Source: Amaurobius ferox (Eukaryota; Arthropoda; Arachnida; Araneae; Amaurobiidae). From it: a DNA stretch of 64,000 nucleotides. This document shows positions 32,247 through 46,082 of the stretch, one piece after another (within the stretch, counting starts at the first letter, position 1; the number at the start of each line of letters is the position of its first letter). The stretch covers positions 118,837,653 through 118,901,652 of the forward strand of contig OX578140.1 of assembly GCA_951213105.1 (NCBI GenBank). The letters are read 5' to 3'. The notes beneath the pieces were generated by a model that saw only the letters and a list, made by a program, of their open reading frames with translations, did not search any database and had not been told where the DNA came from. The position numbers and the translations under genes are program-made.

Positions 32247-34894
32247 TTCTACGAAATGGTCTACAAAATCCCATTGTTGTAAGATATTTAAAAAAAGACT
32301 TGAGGGGCTGTACCGAAGATATGTTCGCAACATAGAATACATCTTATCACACGGGTGTTTGTACATGAAGCAACGGTTTACATAAACATTTCATTTATTT
32401 CTACAAACTGCCAACAGTGGTCTAATAAGTTACAAAGTTAATTATTACGAAATGTTAATTAAGTACCAGAATTAAAGAAATAAAACGTAGCAATTTGATT
32501 ATTGCTTGATAAATTTTACCTTATCTCGCATTCGATCGCATTACCCTCTTGAGCGCATCACCCCTCACAACACGCATACATCCTTGGATTAACACTTGGT
32601 ACTACTGCTGTCCTCCTCCAACTATTACACGCCAAGCTATAATGTTTCAAAATAAAAGGCGACAAAAACGTTATCCTGCATCAAAAGAGTGCAATATTCA
32701 GCATCGCTATATATATATATATATATATATATAACACTGTCAAGTTTAACTTTATATATTAAGCTCAAAGTTTTTTGTACATTGCCGTAGAACTAAAATG
32801 ATTTTTTTTTTTAATTTAGAATTCTCATTTTTCAGATATTTTTTATGATTTGCTTCCATTGAAGCTGTTATGAATAAAATCTTTTAGCCAGAAATCAAAG
32901 TTTCTATATTTATTCCTTTTTAGAAAACAATTAAGTAAATTAAAGCTTTCTTATAACTAGATATGGCTGAAAGTCAATAGGATTTTAATAATACCGATTT
33001 GGTATGCCTCTATTATGTAATTCGCTACTTTTTTTTGAGATATGTATTTCTTCCTGTAGGAAAGTAAAATTTTCTAATATCTCTAGAACGACTAGTGATA
33101 ACTACTAAACGATGTTGTCCATTTCTTTCTGGTTAGAAGCATCTACAAATCATTTACTCCTTTAACAATAGTGAGCAGTATATATAATGCATAAAAGAGT
33201 CTATTTTAAATCAGAAACGTGCAATACCTAAAAACACACATTTTATCGTTCTGTAAATGGTGTAATTTAAAAAATGAACAAATTTTAATATCATTTAAAT
33301 TTTTTTTTTAATTATCGAAATAAGAAAATTTAAAGATCCTGGCCTTCGAGAAAATTAAGAAGCTGACGGTTATTGATTGTATACCAAATATATTTTGATT
33401 TGCTTAATTTGTTTGATATATATACTGCTGCATGGGGAAAAGTAAAATTTTCAATGAGAACTTCTAAACAATGGTATTCATTTATTTCCTCTTAAAAGTA
33501 ATTGCAAAATGTGTAATAACTTAATAATATTAAGTGCATTTTTATTTACTTTTTATTTTTCCTGTTTCAAATAAAACTTGCAAAATATCTCAAAAACGGT
33601 GCATATTAGCGTTCTATATAAATCATGATATTCGCTTTTAAGTGAAAAATGCAATTAAAATATTTATTTTTGTGACATTTTTAAACATTTTACCTTTCAT
33701 GTTCATTTTATTTTTGATTTTAAATGTTTGAAAAATTAATGAGTCTCTGATATTTATTGATTTGCTATAGTCATATCATTGCCAAAGACTCAATGTTTCT
33801 TCTAGAAATACAACATCTGGGGAGGGGGGGGGGTTGAAAACCCAGACCATCCGACTCGTCCTGTGGACTTGAGCATCTATTTGGACAGGGGGGGGGGTGA
33901 AGCTCCTTCCAAAATCATACTCCATCCACACGCCCCGGACACATTTTATGTTACCGGACCAAATGCTAATAAATTCAGAAACTCACAAAATACTTTTGTG
34001 AATTTTAACCTAGTTTCCACTTCTTATGTGGCAGCATTTAGATTATTATTATAATTTTATTTCGCTATTGACCATTTTCAGAATGAAATTTTGTAGCTAT
34101 AATTCAATTTACATTATATTAAAATTTTTTCATCCTCTTAGTTAGCCAGAGCAAGTTTTTCTCGCAATGTTTGAATAAGTATTTGCTACATATATATAGT
34201 CATTACTTCTATATATGTATATATATATAGTAATTACTTCTATATAGTAATTAGTTAAGATTATATTAGATAATTTGCCTCCTTTGAGGTTCCATTTTCT
34301 CCCCCCCCCCCCTCAGACAAAAAGTCCTGAAAGAAACACTGCACAAATAGACAGACATCATTGAAAATATGGTTGATTAGTATTTAAGGGGAAGTCTCAC
34401 TCATTGACTCCCTATACCATCAATGCAATTTTATAAAAATGAGCAGTAATAAAAAAATACTGAATATGAAAGTCTGAAATTTACTTTGCTTGTAAAATAC
34501 GCTTTTCTGAATCTTCTAATACAATTAGAACACTCTTTATAGTTAGTAAATATATTAAATTAATTTTCAAAAAAGGCATCTTTCCTAATTTGGGCTTATT
34601 GGATGGTGGTGCCATCTAGAAATAAAATCAGTAACTATGTTTTAAAAATCGCCAATTGTTTAACTAAGGTATAGCAACCCACTAGACCGCCAAAGCAGTA
34701 ATACACCGGCGAGTTCATTCCATCCTAAGGTAATGGGTATGGTAGGAAGCACAGAGGTGGAAGTTTGTCCTAGGAAGAGTCGATTTGTTCCATTTGTTCG
34801 CTTTGTCCCATTCCTCCTGCAAAACGGAGTTCTTCAGCTTCAGAGAACTTGTGTTTCTGCTTTCTGCTGTACCTGGAGGGGGCGGGGTAGGGGC
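32247..34894. other. AT-rich interior of the hAT-type insertion
   Basis: It contains an AT run (32709-32732), repeated phrases 'tatctctagaacg', G runs near 33824 and 33889, a SINE-tail fragment (33834-33890) and a C run near 34302. No coding frame is credible. Confidence 0.45.
33834..33890 (-). mobile_element. SINE-tail fragment
   Basis: The sequence gaaaacccagaccatccgac is the inverse of the ggcggcctgggttttc tail motif seen at 600-658 and 51443-51486. It lies between two G runs, so its exact flanks cannot be set. Confidence 0.45.
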
Positions 34895-35300
34895 TATATT
34901 CTTGCGCTAGCCTACGGTACTGGGAATTGGATCAACATATTCCTTTGGTATATTTTTAACGATAATAACATAATAGATTTCTTCCCATAGCAAACTTTCT
35001 ATACATAAAAGAACATATTTTTACCGATTAAAAAAATGTTTCTGTAGTCTGAAATTAAAATTAATTCGTTAGTTACACCATAAATAGTTGATTAAATATA
35101 TTCTATATATTCTTACGCTAGCCTACGTTACTGGGAATTGGATCTTTGGTATATTTTTAACGATAATAGAATAATAGATTTCTTTCCATAACAAACTTTC
35201 TATACATAAAAGAACATATCTTTACCGATTAAAAAAATGTTTCTGTAGCCTGAAATTAAAATTAATTCGTTAGTTACAGCATAAATAGTTGATTAAATAT
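34895..35300 (+). repeat. 211-bp tandem duplication
   Basis: The unit tatattcttgcgctagcc at 34895 recurs at 35106 (tatattcttacgctagcc). The two match for nearly 200 bp, with a small deletion in the second copy ('atcaacatattccttt' is shortened). Confidence 0.7.
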
Positions 35301-35629
35301 ATCAATCGTTTCAGAAGCAAAAAATATCCCTCTTCTTCAGACAAGACGTTCTTTGCTGGTGTGGTTGCTCAGAAACTGATTAATATATTCAATCAAATGT
35401 TTATGCTATAACTAATAACGAAATATTTTTAATTTCAGATTATTTAAGACAGCAGGTTTACTGAATATACTTTATGTTGCTATACAGTGCTATTTCATCA
35501 CTGTTAGCAGTCAATCTAAATTTCAACAGTATCAAATAAAATAATATTCAGCATTAAATTTCTTTTGATCATGTAATAAGTCAAACTAAACAGTTAGTAA
35601 GTGAAATATTAAATAAAATTATAAAATAT
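35301..35629. other. AT-rich spacer
   Basis: I see nothing recognisable. Confidence 0.35.
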
Positions 35630-36850
35630 ATTACTTTCCTTATATGCATAGTATAATGTATACTAAAAGTATTGTGACGGGGTCGAAAATTCGACTTCGA
35701 GTTTTCGATGGGAGCACGTTTCACGCATCCTTGAACACGAATCAAACATTTTTGAGGTGATGTCTCTGTGTGTGTGTCAATGAGTCTGTGGAGACGATAT
35801 CTGACGAACGAATGGAGCGATTCGAATGAAATTTAGTACAAAAATTTCAATCCGTGAATATTGGAAGCCTATTGTTTTTAAACACAGTCTAGTGTTCAGA
35901 ACTCCCCTAAATTTTCGAGCGAAATTTTGAAAAAATCAAGACCTTTAATAAAGTGTTATGCAAATAGTTATTTCTTGTGTAGTTTTTATTAGAAAACAAT
36001 TAACACAAGCTTTAGAACGCTTATTTTTCAAATAAATTTATCAAAAAATTATTAAATATTGTGAAATATGTTCACTTTTCATATATAATATCATGTGATA
36101 AATTGGGTGACATCATTTCTGTGGATCTAGCTCGTTCCATTCATGAGAAAAGATACTTTGGGTAATACTTTTTATTTGAAAACCAATAGTCATTTATTTG
36201 CTATAAGAATAACTTATTTTTCATCCGTAATGCTTAGCGAGATTTTAGCAACGAAGTTAGCGGAATATTGCCAACTTGACGACTTTTCTATATATTAACA
36301 AGTTAACGAAAATGTTGCCAAATTGATTAAAATGGCCCTTAATCAATGAAAAGGACGACTTATTGACTAAAATTCAATATCTTGAAAAGAATATAAGAAT
36401 CTACTATAAGAAAAACTTAATTTTCCGTCCGTAGCGTTTGGCAAAATTTTGGTGAAGTATTTGTCGAATATCTCCAACTTGCTGACTTTTTAAATGTTGC
36501 CAAATTGACGAAAATATCGTCAAAATTACAAAAATGATGCTAAATTAAGGAAAATGACTTCTAATTGATGCATTAATTAATAAAATATATTAATATATGG
36601 GTTCGATCGCTTATGGAGGATGCTATCAATATTGATAATTGTTTATATAGAGTTGCGTGAAATATAAGTTTATTGGGTACTTTGAAATAGTCTTGCATGT
36701 TGTCCTTTCGTAAAATCGCCAAATGTACAATTCAAAGTTAAAAACACAGTACCGTGGAACTTATTGTTTTTTTACTGTCAAAAGAGTAAATTCATTGCAT
36801 TGTATAAGGAAAGTCATGTATGTACTGCTTACATCAGATTTTTTTTACTT
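35630..36850 (+). repeat. Hairpin-ended repeat, copy 5 (nearly complete)
   Basis: It starts tactttccttatatgcat, then ttgtgacggggtcgaaaatt, and ends ataaggaaagtcatgtatg before a T run. It carries an internal partial duplication (two 'taagaataacttatttttc' / 'taagaaaaacttaattttc' blocks), so at ~1.2 kb it is longer than the other copies. Confidence 0.7.
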
Positions 36851-39800
36851 TAATTTTGCACGAAGATATCTGATTTGAATTAAAACTAATTTTAATTGTA
36901 TACTATATGATATCGGCAATTTTTTCAAAAATTATCTACTACTTTTTTGGTGAATTTATTACATTGATGACATCACTCACTACAACGCTTTTGATATAAT
37001 TTCAGAACTAAGAAAAAATCATTTCATAAATTATACTCTAGATTGTGGGATAAACATTCCTAGCTGGCAACATATAAATAGAATCATTCTATTTTGAATA
37101 ACATATTATATACAAATAGATGTTCCTTTCATATATTTTCCATGCAATACATGATATATGTAAAGGGAATAATAAAAAAAAAGACCATTCAATATTGATG
37201 GATCTGTGCGTTTTGTGCATCCAGAAATCATACACTTTTTCAATGATGTCCGTGTATATTGTCTGTACGTCCGTCTGTAGACACGATATCTCTCGAACAA
37301 ATTGAAAGAAACTTGATACGGTTATTTCCACTGAAAGTCATCAGAGGCTTTTTTATTTTCAGATTGATCAAGTCATCAATTTGACGTCATTACTATATCA
37401 CCTAAACGTTTTACTCAGTGGTGAATTTACTGTGGAAGTATCAAGATTAAGTTTCTGACCCAGGTTAAATAGATCCCCTCTCCTTCACCCCTAATAGTTC
37501 GTTTTCAAATTTTTATGCAAATTACTTTTATATAAAATTTTAAGAAGTTAAAAAAGACGTTTGAAAAAATGTAATACATAAGATTTGGCAAACGCCTACC
37601 CCCCCCCCCCCCCCCCCCAATTTTTTTCCTGTCTACACTACTGAACAATTGCTACACTCAACATGTTCAATAGTTTTTGTGCTATGCTACACATCGTGTA
37701 CACAGATTTTTGTACTCTGTTACTTATCCGTCAATCAAAATTTGGGTATAAGGTATGGTTTTTCATAGAAATTTCGTATTCGAAATTTTGATAATAAAAC
37801 ACGTTATAGCAACTCTTGAACATACAACACAGATGGGCTGGCTCTAAATGTCTTCAAAATGTGCTCAGGAGTTATAGAAATATACGTATCAGTCTGTCAA
37901 GATCTAAGATATAGTTTCGAAATATTTCGTATTTGAGATGTTATTAAAAAAAACACGTTATACGAACTCCTGAACACATTTCAGCTGCAGTCCTATGAAA
38001 AGTGATTGCGAGCCCTAAAGCTATTGCTCCTCTCCCTAATCAGACCGGACTTCAGCCTCTTCTCATCTGTCCTGTTTGTCTGACTTCGTAAGACACCATT
38101 GTTTGTAGATAAATAGACATCTGTTTTAAAGTGTGCCTTCGTCATGTGTATGTCTGATTAGTGAAAATTAAAAAAAAAAAAAATCTAACTGGCAAGGATT
38201 GAAAAGTTATGTTTTTGTGGCCCTCCATCCGAAAGATTAGTTAGAGAAAAAATAGTTCTGTCATATTTGAGGTTGCTGATCAGCGGAATTTGTCGATAGA
38301 TTTTATTTTCAGCTATGCAAAAATATTTCGTCAAGACAGCCATACAATTCGAATTAAAACCGATAGAATAGCCAGTTTCTGACAATGGCGATAGTATTTA
38401 CCTATGGACACCATTGGAACTGGCTAGTGGAAGGACAAATAATAAAAACAAAGTGAATTATATATATGGCCCAGAATGTAGCTGTATCATGCGTCACAAT
38501 TTAGTGAATAGTAAACTAGCTACAGCTAAAATGTTCAATTTTGCTGGGCTTTATTCTAAAAGGTTAGAGGAGGGAGGGTACGGTCTTTAGAAGCCATCCC
38601 CATTTGATTTCGGTCTAAACTGCGTGACACTGTTCTGGTTGCCCAAACAATTTTACCTTATACTTTCTGGTAGATCGGATGGTTTGGGTATGAATAAAAG
38701 AAGTTTGTGTAGCATTAGAAATTGGACAGAAAACGTACTTATTCGTCAAAGCCTTTATAAAGGTATAAAGTATTTATCCAATAATTTTTGTATTCAAAAA
38801 ATTAATGTAAAGAAACGTTATAAGGACATCTGACCACTATAGAAGAACATTCTTACATTAGATTCAATATTTCAATATTCGATTTAAAGGGAGGGGGGGG
38901 GGGGGGGGCACATTAATAAATTTATTTTTTCCGAGGATGGATTATTTTAATTTTTTTCGATGTTTGGGGGAGGAGGCTGTTTTACATAATTTTTCAGAAT
39001 TTCTAAGAGGGAGAGGGTAGAGGCGGAATAACATTCGATTTAAAGAAGGGGGGGGGGAGGGTCACATTTATGCAGATATATGGCCCAAAGTGTATCTGCG
39101 GTATGTGAATATGGTATGTGAATAAAAATTTCAGAAGCATCAAGCTGGTTATGGCTGAAATGTTCAATTTTCCTGGCCCTCAATCCAAGAGGTTAGGAGA
39201 GGAATGGTACGGTCTCATTAGCTGCTACCCCTATCTGATTACTCTGGTTGCCCAAACAATTGCAAGAAGTTCGTACCATACAAATGGGTTCAGGAGTTCA
39301 AAAATCGTGCTTCATCCTCAATCAAGACCGTTGATTTTCAACGGGTATTCGGCTAGTATAGCACTAAATGCAGAAAAAAAGTCCGATATCTCTAGGACGG
39401 CTTTTGATAATTTCTAAATAATTGTGTCCATTCATTTGCGGTTAAAAGCATGTATATGTATTACAAGTATGTAAAAGTATGGTATAGACCCTGTGGTTTT
39501 CCACACCTATTAGGTTCCAGTCTAAATTGGGTGGCATTGTTCAGACCGCCCAAACAGTCACTTTACAATTTCTGGTTTCTCGGATGGTCTGAGTAGGAAA
39601 AAAACAGTTCCTGATCGTAGACATGAATCCAGGACTTGTGCTTATTCGTCAATCAAAATCTAGGTATAAGGTGTTTTTCTGACAATTTTCGTATTCGCAC
39701 GTTATAGGGACTCCTGAACACATTTTAAACACTTCCCTATATGTTTGACCAATCATAAAATTTGAATTGGAGTTCTACAGAGCACTTGCCATTTGATAAA

Positions 39801-42800
39801 ACGTTTGTTTATTTTGATTGGGACCATTTCACTTTTAAAACATAGGGCCAACATAAATGAAAAAAAATACGTTATAAGTACTCCTGAACGTTTTCCTGTC
39901 AGTCAAAATCGAAGTATAAGGTAATGTTTTCCGAGATATTTTGTATTTGAGATGTCGGTGAAAAGTATACGTACTCCTGAACAAATTTCATATACAAACT
40001 CGTGGAAAGCGATTGAGGTCGCCTTGGGACTAGGGCCTCTTCATAAATTAACCTGGCTTCTATCTTTTCTCGACCGCCCTGTTTGTATGTTTGACCCCAT
40101 ATGATACCGTTCATAGAATTATCATTGTCTGCCATAGAAAATAACGCTTTAATCGAATTCTTTAAAATTTGTATTATTTATTTGCAAATTATATTAAATT
40201 AATTATTTTAATTATTTATGGAAGGAATAGTAAAATATGTACAATTGCATATTTCACGGTTTTATTATTTTAATATACACGCATTACTACATTCTTTAGT
40301 AAGCAGCATCGCTCGAAATAACGAGTTCGTACAATAAGCATCCGAACTGAATCCCAAAGCCACAGAATGCTATAATAGTCTGTGCCCAAAGCCTTCCCCA
40401 CTCATGATCCCAAAATTATTTATTCACAAAGGGATCTTCTTTGACACCCCAGGCACAGCAGTGGGGTTGGTAAACTTGTTTCTGAGAATTCCCAGAAAAT
40501 ACGTCACCTCCCATAGAAGATCACTACCCTGTTTTCGGAGGTGACGAGGTGACGCACCTCCTCAATAGAAGAAATGAGACTAATCTTTTGGCACGCTTTG
40601 AATGTCGCCAAGAGGCAGAGGTAGATAGAATTGACGAATTATCGCTCTTTTGTAATTTTGAACGGATTCATGTCCAAATACGTTGCGCCATCTAGTGATA
40701 GCGAATCAAAGCTTAAAACACTGAGGATTCCTCTTAAGGATGGTAGTATTATTTACTGGCACATTTATCAAAATCCAAGCGTGCGGTTTTTGACCCCCAT
40801 CACAATACTTTTCCTTTTCTATGTGTTGCAGGAAAAGATATTATAAAAAGGATATTTTTGTAACTCTTGTTGTGATATTTATTATACTTCTCTCGCAAAA
40901 TAGAAGTAAGTATTCGCACATACCTTTTTTAAAGATCTATACGTTTTTGAAGAGACTGATTAACACAAAATAAATATTTAGTTTTTTGTTGTCGATCGGT
41001 CTGTCGGTCATATTGTTAAATCGAGGTACCCTGCTGTTAACGGCACGCTTTATTATTATTATTATTTATTTTTCACTAGTCATTCGCAATTTAAGCAAAT
41101 GTCGTTTTCACAACATTACAATACTACTACTCAACCGACTGAAATAAAATTTTGTACGAATATGGCTTTAGTTATATGCTTGAAAAAATATTCTACGAGG
41201 TCATTTCTGTGCACCACACTGCAAGCATAATATAAAAAAAAATATAAGGAAAGTATATATATTTTCCTTATGCTTAAAATGCAACATTTTAAAATTCCAA
41301 CTAAATAGTAACATAATTTCAATTATACTCAAAAGCTGAAATAATTTAGAAAGTTTAAGAAATTTACAGTATTTTTTTTTTTTTTTTTTTTACTTTTTAT
41401 TTACCAGAAAGAACAAAAATTCTTTGAGGTTCCTCATATTTTTTCTGATGACCTGAAATAAAAAAAATAAAAATAGGAAAGTTTGGAGCTCTACATGTGA
41501 GACAGTTAGTTGATTTAGAAAATAAATTTTGATTGATTTCCAATAATTTTAAAAACTAAATTATTTCCCATTAACTTTCGTTGTAAATACCCAAATGCCA
41601 AAGAATATTATATTCTATTGAATTCTTACTCTATAACTTAAACGCAGAATATAAACATTTTTATGATCCGATATAATTTGTTTAAAGGATTCAAGTTAAT
41701 AAAATAACAGAGGTTTTAAAGCGGTGAGATGTGAATATGTTGAACATTGTCTTTGTTTCAAAAATTACCCCATTTAAATTACAGTAGTTACTTTTCAAAT
41801 TAAACGAAGCTTTAGCTGAAATCCTGATAACCAAAAATTTGAATAATTCGAAAAAGTAGAAATTGTCCGTAAATAGCGCAAGTAATATTACATACTTTTA
41901 ATTTAAGAAAAAATAAATACAGTATTAGGTAGGAAAAACGCACACAGAAAAGAAATCTAAAAATTTAGCAAAACGAGAAACAATTTCTAAGAACTTTCAA
42001 GGAGCTAAATTTAATATAACGTCCTAGGAGCAAACAAACACTGATCCGTGAGTAAAATTTAAAATGTTTTTTAGCTAAAAAGTGACTCGACAGATGTTGT
42101 ATATAAGTTGTTATAATGAAAATTATCATTATCTTTAAAGAATATACCGATTTTACACCTGGAATTTAGACTATTCTGAATCCCTTGATGGGGGTGGGGG
42201 AGGGAGGGTATAATATGTTATATGTTAATAGAAACAATTTCCAACAATCATAAAATAATTATATCTTGCTTACCTTAAATTTTATGCAAAATGCTAGATG
42301 AATATTTTAGATAATATTCATCAAGTTCAACTGTATAACATTTAGAAAGAAAAACGATAAACTATTCTTTGCGGCAAGAAAAATGATGTTTTACATTTCT
42401 CACTGAAACGTACGACTGGACCCCATCACAAACTCCTCCCAAAACAAATTTTGCACTGAACAAAATGATTGGTAAACACATGCTTTATAGCCGACGGGGT
42501 TTGTATGACCATAAATTCTACAATGGTCCACTGATGTCTCAAGATGTCTTTTGAGACCTGTCATCATCCAGTTTCCTAATTACATTCAATGCGGACACCT
42601 GTTTCGGCATAGATGTGAAACAAGTCCTTTATTTATGTGTCTGGGTGATGGGGGGGGGGGAGATGATTTCTGGATTTAGAGCGTAGGAGAATAATTAACA
42701 AAGAATGGGTATTCTGGCACGACAATTCTGGATGGAACTCCATCGTTTCAAGCAAAGTGCCCTCTCTCATCGGATTTTTTCATGGAATAGTTAACAAAAA

Positions 42801-43200
42801 CCAGTTTCATTTAAAACCTTTTGTAGTTTACAGATAATGATCAATATGCCGCCCCTAGGTGTACTGTTGATGGCTGTACTGATGCCCGGTGCGCTAAAGT
42901 AACTAATTGTTATTTATGTTGCAAGATACAAATTGGGGGTGACATACTGGAAGCGATCACATTTAGCCCTCTGGTCCTCTTTTTCCAAGGGGAGAATGAA
43001 TGATAGCCGTTTTCACTCTTTTATCTGGGAACAAATGTTTAACATTTATTCAGTGTTTTTGTTTTACTTTTTAATGCATACAACTGCCCTTGTAAATTCG
43101 ATTGCTTGCGTCCCAGAACTTTTTTTTATTTAAGACCTAGAACTTTTTTTTATATAAGAGATTTTTTTGTTTATTAAGATTTTTTTTAATTTAAGGTTTC
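36851..43200. other. Remainder of the hAT-type insertion: AT-rich, decayed repeats
   Basis: A C run at 37599-37618 and a G run at 38893-38908 stand out. The block 38340-38440 matches 21975-22085. Degenerate SINE tails occur near 38570-38700, 39180-39260 and 39476-39610 (ggtacggtct, cggtctaaa, tctggtag landmarks). A fragment of the hairpin-ended family is near 40785-40850. No host exon was accepted. Confidence 0.45.
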
Positions 43201-43284
43201 TTATTTAAGTTGACTGAAATGCCGCCATTAAAATATGCCGCCCCAAGCAAGTGCTTGCTTTGCTCGTGCCTTAAGCCGGCCCTG

Positions 43285-43786
43285 CATATCCCCTCCCCCC
43301 CTCTTAAGCTGGCGAAGTTACTGTCATGCAACTTAATCTACCTAACAATCCCACACCAACTATTGCATCTATCTATCTTCCCCCCCCCCCCAAGATAATG
43401 CTGCACCTGTGTTACACAACCTCTCCTATTCAAAATTGTACCCTATGTGATAGTTGCTGGTGATTTTAATGCTAAAAGCCAAGCCTGAGGCTGTCAAAAC
43501 TCGGATTTTCGCAGCTCTAAGCTTAAACAAGCTGGGCTGATGAAAATAAATTTGAGATTGTGGCCCCATTCATCTTAATAATATCATCAATTTTGCCATC
43601 ACCAGCAACATTCCATATATGTATCACATGGAAGCTGTTAATGAGCTGCCTTTTGATCATCTCCCAATTCTTTATACTCTTGAACTAAATAAATTTTACC
43701 TTAAAAATACTGTTAAGCTATGAACAAGTTGGATGAAGTTCAAGAGTCTGTTAGTCAAAGAAACTGCTCCCCCCCCCTTCCATTAT
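43285..43786 (+). pseudogene. jockey-like LINE, endonuclease C-terminal part
   Basis: It continues from 29882. It reads SPPPLKLAKLLSCNL and then GDFNAKSQA near 43450 (the endonuclease GDFNA motif). NELPFDHLPILYTLELN follows near 43640-43690 (the SDH-like motif, here FDH). Frameshifts occur in the C run at 43380-43392. A SINE is inserted at 43801. Confidence 0.7.
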
Positions 43787-43800
43787 CAGTATGAGGAGGT

Positions 43801-44087
43801 TGTTGTTGTTGAAACCCAGACCGTCCGACCTACCAGAAAGGTGTAAGGTAACTGTTTGGACGGTCGGGAAGTGCCACCCAATTCAGACCGGAACCCAGTG
43901 GGGGAGGCATCCACAGGGACCGTACCTTCCTTCCCCTACCACTAACCTCTCGGAAGGACTTTCGGACCCACATGTTTAACGTGATCGTACTCCGCATGAA
44001 CACGGCGGCAGTTTTGGCAGTGGCTGGAATCGAACCCGGGCCTACCGAGTGCAACTCCAACGCGCTAACCAATGGGCTACCGCGCCC
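43801..44087 (-). mobile_element. tRNA-derived SINE, full length, with target duplication
   Basis: The minus-strand copy has the full order: head ggcgcggtagcccattgg, A-box region, B box GGTTCGATTCC, body, the tail motif gtcggacggtctgggtttc and a CAA tail (seen as gttgttgttgtt). It is flanked by perfect 14-bp copies of cagtatgaggaggt (43787-43800 and 44088-44101). At 287 bp it is the best reference copy of this family here. It interrupts the jockey ORF2. Confidence 0.9.
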
Positions 44088-44101
44088 CAGTATGAGGAGG
44101 T

Positions 44102-45957
44102 GGACAAGTTCGAGGCAATGCTTCGAGATGCCTACATCTTATCCTCTAGGTCCAAGGATATCAAAACGGACTATTATAAGTTGCCGCAGGATATCAGGAA
44201 GATGATCAAAAATAGGAACCTACTCTGCAAGGAGTGGCAGGCCAGCAGAAATCCCATCTTTAGGAGTGAACTTAATTTCTCATGAGCCCAAGTGAGATCA
44301 CACATTAAAGAATTTACCAGTGCACAATGGAACACTTATGTTGAGCCATTAACGAACGACTGATGACAACACCATTTGGAGGGCTACCTCAAGCTATAGT
44401 AATTACAAAACACACATTCCAATCCTTAAAGGTCCCAATTGCAGGGCCATTTCCCACACACAAAAAGCTCAGTTGCTTGCAGACAGTCATAGAAGTCAAT
44501 TTGAACCTCACCACAATGTAATTGATCCTAGGATGGTTGCGATTGTGGACCCCAAGGTTGAACAAGTCATCTCTACACCTACTCAAAGCACTCTGAAAAA
44601 TGTGACTTATGATGACCTGCTTTTTTATATTAAAAACTGAAAAAGAATAAAGCTCCTGGGAAGGACCTTATTTCCACTAGCATGCTTAAAAATCTACCTA
44701 ACCTTCTTAAAATCTATCTTGTTAATCTCTTTAATTTATTACTTCTCTTTAATTAATTTCCTCGGGCTTGAAAGGTGGCCATTGTGTCCCCCCTCCCCAA
44801 ACCCGGACCTTATTATACCTTCTAACTACCGCCCTATTTCTCTTCTCTCCTGCCTCTTTAAGCTTTTCGAGTTTGTCTTAATGCAACGTCTGGACTAGTT
44901 CTGCAACCTGAACAATATCCTGATTCCCGAACAATTTGGGTTCAGGAAAAAAAAACTCGATTTAGCATCAGTTGCTTCAGGTCATTGAACTCGTCCATGA
45001 TGCTCAAAGTAAATATGAAATTACTTCTATTGTCACTCTTGATATCCAGAAAGCAATTGATAAAATGTAGATAAATGGTTTATTATTCAAGCTTATCAAA
45101 CGCTCTTTTCCTTCTCAACTTATTAAAATTCTCCACTCATACCTAATGGAGTGTAGCTTTATGGTACAAGTCTCTAATGTTCTTTCCTCTCCTGGGAATA
45201 TTTTCAGTGACATCCCACAGGGATCCCTTGTTGGACCGAAATTTTTCAACCTTTACATTAATGATTTACCATGTTTCTCTGGTGCCACCCTAGACTTTTG
45301 CGCCAACGACATGGCCCTGATTACACAACATAAACATACACAAGTCGTGCACAATACCCTACGAAATTATCTTCATATCATGACGCAATGGCTAATTAAA
45401 TGGAGGATCAAGGTTAACGTGAGTAAATGTGCTGTCATCACCTCCCCCCTCCCAACATACCCTTATCAATAATTAAACTTTCAAATAATTCTATTCCCTG
45501 GCAATCTAGCTACAAGTACCTTGGAGTGTGCTTGAATTCAAATTTAACATGGAAACTCTACATTTCTGAAAGTAGTAAGAATGTGAAGTCTTCACTTGCC
45601 CAACAGCACCCTCCTCTTGGCTGGAAACAGCTGCCTGTCAACCAAAAATAAGTTATTGCAATAAAGTCCTGCATTCATCCAATTATGACATACGGATCCT
45701 CTATTTGGGGCACCACATCCGCGATTCACCTCAGGAAGCTTCCGATTCTTCAAAATAATGCTCTGCGTTCATTTGTCAATTTTCTGAACTACGTCCAGTT
45801 GGAAGTCTTGCAAAAAGACCTCAAAATTACGCCACTTTTAGAACATGTTAAAAAATTATCTCTAAAATTCCATAGAGGTCTTACTGTGAATAATCCTACG
45901 CTCGACAATATCCCTCTGTACCACCCTAGGAACCCGAGAGTGTGTAAACGCTCTTAG
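44102..45957 (+). pseudogene. jockey-like LINE, reverse transcriptase part
   Basis: After the SINE it reads DKFEAMLRDAYILSSRSKDI and KMIKNRNLLCKEWQ. RT motifs follow in order: a P-SNYRPISLLSCLFKLFE block near 44820, NILIPEQFGF near 44910, VTLDIQKA near 45035 and IPQGSLVGPKFFNLYINDLP near 45215. The catalytic box follows as FCANDMAL near 45298. The usual FADD has become CAND, so the first catalytic Asp is lost. KYLGVCLNSNLTW and the C-terminal ITPLLEHVKKLS follow. There is no RNase H, as usual for jockey. Many stops show it is long dead. Confidence 0.78.
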
Positions 45958-46082
45958 TAGTTACCTGGCTGTAAAGTACGAGACATTTACCTCCACGCAA
46001 AGTGGAAACATCTAGCATAGTTTTATAATTGCTCCTAATTTTATAATTCCTCCCTATCTTTTGACTTCTAACCACTTCTGTA

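Larger units (their letters stand above)
29891..43284. mobile_element. 13.4-kb hAT-type insertion (no transposase seen)
   Basis: Termini CAGGCCCGGCTCTAG (from 29891) and, inverted, CAGGGCCGGCTTAAGG (ending 43284) are of hAT type. Both flanks carry catatccc (29883-29890 and 43285-43292), a perfect 8-bp duplication. The host LINE reads on across the insertion. At 13,394 bp it is long for the family. Much of the length is older or nested repeats (30108-32246, 34895-35300, 35630-36850), and I found no hAT transposase reading inside. Either this is a non-autonomous element grown by later insertions, or two hAT ends moved the DNA between them. Confidence 0.8.

Noticed and set aside
32700..32735. 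CRISPR-like or regular short repeats
   Set aside because: These and similar runs (21616, 22206, 30881) are simple AT or CA microsatellites without spacers.
41405..41452. 48-bp micro-exon on the minus strand (CAG acceptor, GTAAAT donor, HQKKYEEPQRIFVLS in one frame)
   Set aside because: It lies within the hAT-type insertion, matches no COMMD10 segment and one splice-site pair this short can occur by chance.
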